Origin: an uncultured Bacillota bacterium
GTDB lineage: Bacteria; Bacillota; Clostridia; Peptostreptococcales; Anaerovoracaceae
Length of the DNA: 10,070 nt
NCBI GenBank assembly: GCA_946629205.1
Contig: CAMOXP010000035.1
Location: forward strand, 1 to 10,070
Reading direction: 5' to 3'
The notes under the pieces were generated by a model. It was given only the letters and a program-made list of their open reading frames with translations, did not search any database and was not told the origin of the DNA. The position numbers were made by a program, and so were the translations under genes. Each line of letters starts with the position of its first letter. The stretch's first letter is position 1. Of the stretch, positions 1 through 4,996 are shown piece by piece.

Positions 1-900
1 TCCGCACCGGGAACCATGTGCGTCGTGGCCAGAGACACCATGAAGGACATCGATGAGTGTGATTCCATCTACATGATGGTATATGAAGGCGTGGAAGCCA
101 AGAGATTCCAGCCGTACTGGTGGTCACCTGTCACAGCACTGGCTGACATGGACGACCTGCCTGTCGCATGGATCGATGGCAAGATGGTCAACACAAAGCC
201 GTTTTCACTGCCGATCGTGAGGAATATCGATTATGTGGGGTATCCGGTCAGATTTGTTGAGCACGCGCATGATGAGCCGTTTTATGTAGGCATGAGAGCT
301 GATGATCTCTTCAAGGGCTGCAAGAACGCCTACTTCAAATACGGCGGCGTAGGAATCGAATTCGCAGAACCGCTGGCAAGAGCCGGCCTGCTCAAGAGAG
401 AACCGGTCGAAGTAGATGGTCAGATGGTCAATACACACAACGCCATTCTTCAGGCACTGCCGCATCCGCCGCGTTTTGCACACGAAGTGCAGGAGATCAT
501 CGACGAAGGTCTTGTATCCGATACCGGCGCGTTCGTATGTGAAGCAATGGGTAAGAAGGACGGCAAGGATGTCCGTGTGGAATCACACCTCTTCGCCCCG
601 GGATTTGTGGAATCCTTCGAGAAGTTCGGCGTGACCGGCGAACAGTATCTGACAGGACAGGGCGGATTCCTCTTCACGAAGCTGTTTGTCAATGATGAAC
701 TGGATCAGACAGGATTCATTTCATCTGCGGAACTGACTGAAGCTGCTAACGACAAGTATCTGGAATACGCTGCTGAACTCGAAATCACCATTGAGAGAAG
801 AATCGTATGGGACGACCCGTTCTATAAGGAGCAGCCCCCGGTGAAGGAATTCAAGCCGTGGTGGGACGGCGAAACGATTACGCCTGTCGAGCTCCCATAG
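1..900 (+). CDS. Saccharopine dehydrogenase-like oxidoreductase, C-terminal part (5' end outside window)
   Basis: The reading frame is open from the first base to the TAG at 898-900. The first methionine (base 16) is preceded in frame by Ser-Ala-Pro-Gly-Thr, which resembles the conserved APG segment inside saccharopine dehydrogenase-family proteins, so the gene almost certainly begins upstream and the NAD(P)-binding Rossmann half is missing. What is visible is about 300 residues of the catalytic/dimerisation part, rich in aromatic and acidic residues, ending in a Trp-Trp segment (FKPWWDGETITP). Proteins of this family reduce or oxidise imine-linked amino acids: saccharopine in lysine metabolism or carboxynorspermidine-type intermediates in polyamine synthesis. 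I cannot tell which substrate applies from this half. It is probably cytoplasmic, with no signal peptide or membrane segment in the visible part. A hairpin terminator follows at 941-963, so it probably ends its transcription unit. The family call rests on overall resemblance rather than a diagnostic catalytic motif. Confidence 0.6.
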   Translation, partial: SAPGTMCVVARDTMKDIDECDSIYMMVYEGVEAKRFQPYWWSPVTALADMDDLPVAWIDGKMVNTKPFSLPIVRNIDYVGYPVRFVEHAHDEPFYVGMRADDLFKGCKNAYFKYGGVGIEFAEPLARAGLLKREPVEVDGQMVNTHNAILQALPHPPRFAHEVQEIIDEGLVSDTGAFVCEAMGKKDGKDVRVESHLFAPGFVESFEKFGVTGEQYLTGQGGFLFTKLFVNDELDQTGFISSAELTEAANDKYLEYAAELEITIERRIVWDDPFYKEQPPVKEFKPWWDGETITPVELP

Positions 901-940
901 AGCAGCTGTGTGCACAACGGAATTCTGAAAGATTGTTAAG

Positions 941-963
941 CAACCTGCCTGCCCGGCAGGTTG
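941..963 (+). terminator. Rho-independent terminator after the saccharopine dehydrogenase-like gene
   Basis: CAACCTGCC (941-949) pairs perfectly with GGCAGGTTG (955-963) around a 5-base loop. The following TTTGTT supplies a short T-rich tail, and A938/A939/G940 could extend the stem into it. The tail runs straight into the -10 box of the next gene, so terminator and promoter are fused in about 35 bases. Confidence 0.7.
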
Positions 964-965
964 TT

Positions 966-974
966 TGTTATAAT
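966..974 (+). promoter_or_regulatory. Extended -10 promoter of the carboxypeptidase gene
   Basis: A perfect TATAAT (969-974) is preceded by TGT (966-968), giving an extended -10 (TGnTATAAT). No convincing -35 lies 16-18 bases upstream, where the terminator stem sits; extended -10 promoters often do without one. The box ends only 6 bases before the ATG at 981, so a normal start site would fall at or next to the start codon. Confidence 0.65.
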
Positions 975-980
975 GTCCCC

Positions 981-2456
981 ATGAAAAAGAAATTTGTAAT
1001 TATCACGATCCTATCACTGGCACTGATCACCGCAGCCGTTCCAGCAGCGCCCTGGGGTGCTTTTGCATTGGAAAACGATCTGCTGACGGAAGAACCGCAG
1101 ACAGAAGAACAGCTGATGGAAGAACCGCAGGCGAATTGCGACCTGCAGGAAGAATATGATCCTACACAGCCGATCATTCCGGAACAGCCGGAAGAAAGCA
1201 AACCGGCAGTAAACGCAGAAATGCAAAATCTGAACGAAGCACCGAGCGTGCCTCCGGGGAATGCGGGTCAAGCGACAGAGATCACCCGGCAGGCTGAAAC
1301 GACGGAGCCTACGCATTCTTCGATGCCTACCACTACTGTAACGACGACTGTCGCGCCCAAGCCCGCGCCAACCGTCAAAACAAGCCTGAAATCCGTCAAG
1401 ACGAAATATAGACAAGCTTATACCAAACCCATTCAGAACACGATCACCGTCACGCCGGCTTACGGCAGGACCGTGAAACTGTATTTCTACGACCCGTATA
1501 AGGCTAAGTGGGTCGTAAAGAAGACATACAAAACTGCAAACAAGAAGACGGCAAAGGTCAAGGTCAAGTATCCGAAACTCTGGAAGGCGTATTCCGGTTC
1601 TAAATGGAAAATCGTATGTCCGGTCTACAAAAAATATAAAAGTGCGTCAAAGACTGTGACAATCAGCAATAAGATCGCCAACGCAAAGGCTGCCATCGTT
1701 ATGGACGGGAAGACCGGTGAAGTCCTCTACGCTCAGAGCGCCCGTAAGCACCTGAAAATCGCCAGCATGACGAAAATGGTCACGATGATGGTCGTGGATG
1801 ACCGCGCGAAAAACAAGACAAAGGTCACGATAACGAAGGAAGCCGTGGACGCCAGAAAAATGAGCAGCGGTATGGGACTTTTGAAAGGCGATGTTGTCTA
1901 CATGAAGGATCTGGAGCACGCGACGCTGATGGAATCAGCCAACGACGCGGCGGCAGCGGCAGCCTGCGGCGTCAGCGGGACCCAGAAAGCGTTCGCTCCG
2001 CTGATGGAAGCAAAAGCAAAAAGCCTTGGCGCTACCGAGACCACATTCCAGTACGCTTTCGGCGACTGGCATTGCAAAACCCACTCGACGGCCTACGATC
2101 AGGCGCTCATCGGGCGGGAGTTCATGACGAATCCCAAATATGATAATCTGCGCGCTATTGTGAAGAAGGGATCTTATTCATTCACAACACTGAAAAAAAA
2201 GAAACAATTCACTGTCAAGATGGGAGGTATGTCCACCTCGCTGATCAAAAACGGCAAATCCATAGGGATCAAGAGCGGATACAATCCTCCGGCGGGTTAC
2301 TGTTACGCGAACGCCTGGAAATACAAGGGCAGACTGTATATTTCTATCGTAATGGGCGCTTCATCCAGCAAGAAACTTGTATCCTCCCAGAAAGCTCTCA
2401 TGAAATTCGGAGAATACACTGTCAAAACCAAAGGAAGCCGCATCAAAGTGAAGTAA
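981..2456 (+). CDS. Secreted serine D-Ala-D-Ala carboxypeptidase (peptidase S11) with charged N-terminal extension
   Basis: This 491-residue protein should trim the terminal D-Ala of peptidoglycan pentapeptides outside the membrane, as DacA/DacF-type low-molecular-weight PBPs do. Residues 1-30 form a signal peptide (KKK, hydrophobic core, probable cleavage after AFA). Residues 31-105 are strongly acidic and Gln/Pro-rich, 106-131 are Thr/Pro-rich linker, and 132-230 are Lys/Tyr-rich and beta-like, possibly an Ig-type wall-binding domain. The S11 catalytic domain starts near 235. Its motifs are SMTK (262-265, nucleophile Ser262 and Lys265), SAN (319-321) and KSG (431-433) where most S11 enzymes have KTG. 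It ends soon after the catalytic domain, without an obvious second domain or C-terminal anchor. The start at 981 is chosen because the signal peptide begins there; the in-frame extension upstream runs through the terminator and promoter. There is no Shine-Dalgarno sequence, consistent with a leaderless message. The catalytic family is secure; the role of the extension is inferred. Confidence 0.9.
   Translation: MKKKFVIITILSLALITAAVPAAPWGAFALENDLLTEEPQTEEQLMEEPQANCDLQEEYDPTQPIIPEQPEESKPAVNAEMQNLNEAPSVPPGNAGQATEITRQAETTEPTHSSMPTTTVTTTVAPKPAPTVKTSLKSVKTKYRQAYTKPIQNTITVTPAYGRTVKLYFYDPYKAKWVVKKTYKTANKKTAKVKVKYPKLWKAYSGSKWKIVCPVYKKYKSASKTVTISNKIANAKAAIVMDGKTGEVLYAQSARKHLKIASMTKMVTMMVVDDRAKNKTKVTITKEAVDARKMSSGMGLLKGDVVYMKDLEHATLMESANDAAAAAACGVSGTQKAFAPLMEAKAKSLGATETTFQYAFGDWHCKTHSTAYDQALIGREFMTNPKYDNLRAIVKKGSYSFTTLKKKKQFTVKMGGMSTSLIKNGKSIGIKSGYNPPAGYCYANAWKYKGRLYISIVMGASSSKKLVSSQKALMKFGEYTVKTKGSRIKVK
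1082..1130 (+). repeat. Short in-gene tandem duplication (30-base period)
   Basis: GCTGACGGAAGAACCGCAG (1082-1100) recurs at 1112-1130 with one mismatch (C to T). It encodes two copies of an L-(T/M)-EEPQ segment in the acidic extension of the carboxypeptidase, a 10-residue protein period. Confidence 0.7.
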
Positions 2457-2457
2457 G

Positions 2458-2473
2458 CCGTTGTCCCCAACGG
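2458..2473 (+). terminator. Weak terminator-like hairpin after the carboxypeptidase gene
   Basis: CCGTTG (2458-2463) pairs with CAACGG (2468-2473) around a 4-base loop, immediately after the stop codon. The T-tract behind it is interrupted (ATAATTTG), so termination may be partial. The -35 box of the next gene lies inside the stem and loop. Confidence 0.45.
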
Positions 2474-2489
2474 GATAATTTGCTATAAT
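2461..2489 (+). promoter_or_regulatory. Sigma-A-type promoter of thrH
   Basis: TTGTCC (2461-2466) and a perfect TATAAT (2484-2489) are separated by exactly 17 bases. Transcription would start near 2496, giving a leader of about 40 bases that contains the Shine-Dalgarno site AAGGAGA (2524-2530). Confidence 0.75.
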
Positions 2490-2537
2490 TCTTTACATCA
2501 CAGTATGAAAGAAACACTACGTTAAGGAGAACAATCA

Positions 2538-3152
2538 ATGAGCGAGAACAGAATGAATATCGTATGCCTGGATATGGAAGGCGTGCTTGTACCTGAAATA
2601 TGGATTGCCTTTGCAGAGGAATCGGGAATTCCTGAACTGAAGAGAACGACTCGCGATGAGCCGAACTACGACAAGCTGATGGAATACAGGATCGCTATCC
2701 TGAAGGAGCACGGGCTGGGACTGAACGAGATCCAGGCTGTTATCGCCAAGATCGATCCGCTTCCCGGCGCGAAAGAATTCCTTGACAAGCTCCGCGAAAA
2801 GACACAGGTTCTCATTCTGAGCGATACCTTCGAGCAGTTCGCGCAGCCGCTGATGAGAAAACTGGGGTGGCCGACGCTGATGTGCAATACCCTGGAGGTC
2901 GCGGAGGACGGTGAAGTCCTGAAGCACCACATGCGCGTTGAGAAATCCAAACTCAGCACTGTCAAAGCCCTGCAGAGCATCGGCTACAATACCATTGCTT
3001 CAGGAGACAGCTTCAACGACCTGGCAATGATCCAGGCAAGCAAGGCGGGATTCCTCTTCCGGACTACAGAGCAGATCAAGAAGGATTATCCGCAGTATCC
3101 GGCTTTTGAAGAGTTCGACGACCTGTATGAGGCAATCATAGGCGTACTGTAA
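2538..3152 (+). CDS. thrH: ThrH-type HAD phosphoserine phosphatase / homoserine phosphotransferase
   Basis: The 204-residue protein closely resembles Pseudomonas ThrH, including the N-terminal LDMEGVLVPEIWIAFAEESG-like stretch. Family knowledge: ThrH dephosphorylates phosphoserine and can move the phosphate to homoserine, linking serine and threonine synthesis in the cytoplasm. HAD motifs are all present. Motif I is CLDMEGV with nucleophile Asp12 and Glu14 (the DxE form typical of ThrH, not the usual DxD). Motif II is ILSDT with Ser95. A Lys136/Lys138 region precedes motif III, GDSFND (156-161), which provides the Mg-binding aspartates. Length is normal for the family. The start is supported by AAGGAGA at 2524-2530, 7 bases before the ATG. 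It has its own promoter and is followed by two hairpins with T-tracts, so it looks monocistronic. Whether this copy acts mainly as phosphatase or phosphotransferase cannot be read from sequence. Confidence 0.88.
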   Translation: MSENRMNIVCLDMEGVLVPEIWIAFAEESGIPELKRTTRDEPNYDKLMEYRIAILKEHGLGLNEIQAVIAKIDPLPGAKEFLDKLREKTQVLILSDTFEQFAQPLMRKLGWPTLMCNTLEVAEDGEVLKHHMRVEKSKLSTVKALQSIGYNTIASGDSFNDLAMIQASKAGFLFRTTEQIKKDYPQYPAFEEFDDLYEAIIGVL

Positions 3153-3169
3153 TTCTGAAAGGCAAAATG

Positions 3170-3213
3170 TATCACGATCCGGTGGTTTCAGGCCTGATAC
3201 GTGATAGTTTTTC
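3170..3213 (+). terminator. Hairpin with T-tract downstream of thrH
   Basis: TATCACG-ATC (3170-3179) pairs with GAT-a-CGTGATA (3196-3206) with one bulged A, and the right arm is followed by GTTTTTC. It lies 17 bases after the thrH stop, so it is the likely first terminator. Its arms carry the half-site shared with the next two inverted repeats. Confidence 0.6.
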
Positions 3214-3239
3214 ATAAATATCATCGATACAGAGAATTG

Positions 3240-3285
3240 AGTATCACGATTTGTGACATAACGGTACGAATCGTGATACTTTTTT
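3240..3285 (+). terminator. Strong rho-independent terminator (12-bp perfect stem, T6)
   Basis: AGTATCACGATT (3240-3251) and AATCGTGATACT (3269-3280) form a perfect 12-base-pair stem around a 17-base loop, followed by a T-run (3280-3285). The T-run is on the + strand side only. It would act as a second terminator for thrH and insulate the SOS operon from read-through. Confidence 0.7.
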
Positions 3286-3317
3286 GATTCACAGGACGCC
3301 CGGACGCTGTTCGGAGG

Positions 3318-3367
3318 AAAAAAGTATCACCATAAGAGCTGTTTTCTGCTGGTTCGTGATACATTTT
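3318..3367. repeat. Third GTATCAC inverted repeat, flanked by A6 and T4
   Basis: GTATCAC (3324-3330) pairs with GTGATAC (3356-3362) across a 25-base loop. A-run 3318-3323 on the left and TTTT 3364-3367 on the right make it terminator-like in either direction, better for the - strand, although no - strand gene is seen here. Confidence 0.55.
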
Positions 3368-3389
3368 GGCTCTCAAAAAACATTGGCTC

Positions 3390-3418
3390 TTGACCAAGGG
3401 AACACATGTTCGTATAAT
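3390..3418 (+). promoter_or_regulatory. Near-consensus promoter of the SOS repair operon
   Basis: TTGACC (3390-3395), a 17-base spacer, and a perfect TATAAT (3413-3418). The -10 ends 6 bases before the ATG at 3425, so a start 6-7 bases downstream gives a message with essentially no leader. The spacer contains the LexA box at 3399-3412. Confidence 0.85.
3399..3412. promoter_or_regulatory. LexA (SOS) operator
   Basis: GGAACACATGTTCG matches 13 of 14 positions of the Bacillus-type LexA box CGAACRNRYGTTYG; only the first base differs. It fills most of the -35/-10 spacer and abuts the TATAAT, so bound LexA would block RNA polymerase. The gene it precedes is a translesion polymerase, a classic SOS target. 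Confidence 0.85.
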
Positions 3419-3424
3419 GTAAGC

Positions 3425-4801
3425 ATGAGCGAAGAAAACACCTACATCTGCATAGATCTGAAATCCTTCTACGCTTCGGTGGAGTGTGTGGAGCGGGGGC
3501 TGGATCCGATGACGACGAACCTGGTCGTGGCGGACCCGGAGCGCAGCGACAAGACGATATGTCTTGCGGTTTCGCCGTCCATGAAGAAGCTGGGTGTGAA
3601 GAACCGGTGCAGGGTCTTTGAGATTCCGGACGGAATCGATTACATCATGGCCCAGCCGCGGATGCAGAAGTACATCGACTACGCTGCGGAGATCTACGGC
3701 ATCTACCTGAAGTGGTTCTCAAAGGACGACATCCACGTCTATTCCATCGATGAGGCGTTCATCGATGTGACGCACTATTTGCATGTCTACGGCTGTACGC
3801 CGCGGCAGCTGGCCGTCAAAGTCATGAACGAGATCACCACCGGAATCGGCGTCAGAGCGACCTGCGGGATCGGGACGAATCTGTATCTGACTAAGATCGC
3901 CCTGGACATAACGGCAAAACACGCGGAGGATTTCATCGGGGAACTGGATGAACAGAAGTTTCGGGAGACCTTGTGGGATCACAGACCCCTGACGGATTTC
4001 TGGAGGATCGGCGCAGGGACGGCCCGGAAACTGGAGAAAATCGGGATCCATACAATGGGAGAGCTGGCAAAAGCATCCCAGACAGATGAAGGACTTCTGT
4101 ACAAGATATTCGGCGTGGACGCTGAGCTTCTGATCGATCACGCCTGGGGCAGGGAACCTGTGACTATGGCAGATATCAAGGCATACAAGCCGAAGGATCA
4201 CAGCCTGACCAGCGGACAGGTGCTCATGCGGGATTATACCTTCGAAGAAGGCAGGACGATCATCCGTGAGATGATGGATCTCATGTGCCTGGACCTTGTC
4301 AGAAAGGGCGTAACAGCTGAATCGGTGACGATCTCCGTAGGCTACGCCAAGTCATCACAGCCGGGAAGCGGTGCGGATGCAGCAGGGGGCAGGTTCGGCC
4401 GGTACGGTCACAGGGACGGCGGAACGGTGCGCTTCGAAGGCGGCAGCAACGAAGAATCCGTGATGGTGCCGGAAGTGGTGGCTCTTTATGACCGGGTCAT
4501 GGATCACAGCAGGATGATCCGCAGAGTGAACATTTCCTGCAACAATGTCCGGGAGGATAAGGGCACCCGGCAGATGAACCTGTTCGACATGCTCCGTGAG
4601 GAAGGCAAAAGCAGACCGCAGGAAGAGGTTCTTGAGAAGGACCGGAAACTGCAGGAAGCGGAACTGGCCATTAAAGATAAATTCGGGAAAAACGCCATCC
4701 TGAAAGGCATGAATTTCAAGGCAGAGGCGACGACGAGAGAACGGAACATGCAGATCGGGGGACATAAGAGCGGTGAGAAGGGAGGTCGCAAAGGTGAATA
4801 G
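3425..4801 (+). CDS. Y-family translesion DNA polymerase (UvrX/YqjW/DinB-like)
   Basis: This 458-residue polymerase should copy past damaged template bases during the SOS response. Palm motif CIDLKSFYASVE carries metal-binding Asp11 and a probable Tyr16 steric gate. YSIDEAFID (106-114) holds the second catalytic pair Asp109-Glu110. A helix-hairpin-helix thumb segment lies near 192-217 (FWRIGAGTARKLEKIGIHT). The little-finger region has a Gly-rich loop (about 311-345). QMNLF (383-387) fits the sliding-clamp binding motif, and the tail has the family-typical FGKNAILKGMN and TTRERNMQIGGHKSGE segments. The ATG at 3425 is chosen because family homology starts there and the promoter and LexA box lie just upstream; an in-frame extension to 3284 would run through them. 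No Shine-Dalgarno sequence precedes the ATG. The stop overlaps the next gene's start by 8 bases. It resembles the Gram-positive UvrX group more than E. coli DinB. Confidence 0.92.
   Translation: MSEENTYICIDLKSFYASVECVERGLDPMTTNLVVADPERSDKTICLAVSPSMKKLGVKNRCRVFEIPDGIDYIMAQPRMQKYIDYAAEIYGIYLKWFSKDDIHVYSIDEAFIDVTHYLHVYGCTPRQLAVKVMNEITTGIGVRATCGIGTNLYLTKIALDITAKHAEDFIGELDEQKFRETLWDHRPLTDFWRIGAGTARKLEKIGIHTMGELAKASQTDEGLLYKIFGVDAELLIDHAWGREPVTMADIKAYKPKDHSLTSGQVLMRDYTFEEGRTIIREMMDLMCLDLVRKGVTAESVTISVGYAKSSQPGSGADAAGGRFGRYGHRDGGTVRFEGGSNEESVMVPEVVALYDRVMDHSRMIRRVNISCNNVREDKGTRQMNLFDMLREEGKSRPQEEVLEKDRKLQEAELAIKDKFGKNAILKGMNFKAEATTRERNMQIGGHKSGEKGGRKGE
4778..4786 (+). promoter_or_regulatory. Ribosome binding site deciding the GTG start of the YolD-like gene
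   Basis: AAGGGAGGT lies inside the polymerase coding sequence and ends 7 bases before GTG at 4794. It points to that GTG rather than to the in-frame ATGs at 4773 or 4809. Confidence 0.7.
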
Positions 4802-4991
4802 AAAAAAGATGGACCGAAGCGATAGAGCCAAACAGTTTATGCCTTTTGCGGCAGTTACCGGATTAGAGGAAGCCCTTCGCCAAAAAGAGAAGGAAGTAGA
4901 GTCCGATTGTGGTATAATCAATCGAAATGTGCGGTATGAGCCGATCGAAAACGAGTCGTTCGATGAGATCCCGCGCAATGAGGAGGAGTAG
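4794..4991 (+). CDS. YolD-like small protein, partner of the Y-family polymerase
   Basis: This 65-residue, charged, soluble protein begins VNRKKMDRSDRAKQFMPFAA. The MPFAA segment followed by a Gly-Leu-Glu-Glu-Ala-Leu-Arg helix is the hallmark of YolD-like proteins. These are repeatedly encoded beside UvrX/YqjW-type polymerases in Bacillota and have been proposed as accessory factors in the place of UmuD; their biochemical role is not settled. The GTG at 4794 is chosen for its well-placed Shine-Dalgarno (4778-4786); ATG 4809 is the main alternative, and ATG 4773 lies upstream of that site. It overlaps the last 8 bases of the polymerase gene, which implies translational coupling. Its own C-terminal Glu-Glu-Glu codons (GAGGAGGAG) double as the ribosome binding site for uvrB. 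It is normally missed or mis-started because of its size and GTG start. Confidence 0.82.
   Translation: MNRKKMDRSDRAKQFMPFAAVTGLEEALRQKEKEVESDCGIINRNVRYEPIENESFDEIPRNEEE
4910..4918 (+). promoter_or_regulatory. Possible internal extended -10 upstream of uvrB
   Basis: TGG plus a perfect TATAAT (4913-4918) inside the YolD-like gene, about 79 bases before the uvrB ATG. There is no recognisable -35 and no LexA box. It encodes conserved-looking residues (Cys-Gly-Ile-Ile-Asn), so it may be chance. If real, it would give constitutive basal uvrBA expression. Confidence 0.3.
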
Positions 4992-4996
4992 TTCTT

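Larger units (their letters stand above)
3168..3362. repeat. Cluster of six GTATCACGA-type half-sites forming three inverted pairs
   Basis: Half-sites with the core TATCAC lie at about 3170, 3241 and 3324 (forward) and as GTGATA at about 3201, 3274 and 3356 (reverse). The best consensus is (A/T)GTATCACGAT. Within each pair the arms begin about 30-33 bases apart; the pairs are separated by roughly 35-45 bases. The cluster fills most of the 272-base gap between thrH and the SOS operon. The first two pairs look like + strand terminators. Alternatives are REP-like palindromes or protein operators. Confidence 0.7.

Noticed and set aside
858..980. In-frame upstream extension of the carboxypeptidase reading frame
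   Set aside because: It overlaps the previous gene, runs through a terminator and the -10 box, and would place the signal peptide internally. ATG 981 starts a classic signal peptide.
973..984. Mini-ORF ATG-TCC-CCA-TGA overlapping the carboxypeptidase start
   Set aside because: Its ATG lies within the -10 box, so it would precede the expected transcript start; probably chance.
2193..2200. A8 homopolymer in the carboxypeptidase gene as a phase-variable tract
   Set aside because: It encodes a Lys-rich stretch in frame, is short, and the gene is intact; no sign of slippage control.
3168..3362. CRISPR array interpretation of the GTATCAC repeats
   Set aside because: Repeats are short, alternate in orientation and have unequal spacing, and no cas genes are present.
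3284..3424. In-frame upstream extension of the polymerase reading frame
   Set aside because: It runs through an inverted repeat, the -35, the LexA box and the -10, and has no polymerase-family similarity. Homology begins at ATG 3425.
4943..4964. Interrupted palindrome (CGAA...TTCG) before uvrB, a possible LexA box
   Set aside because: The arm spacing is 9 bases, not the 4 needed between GAAC and GTTC, and it encodes the YolD C-terminus.
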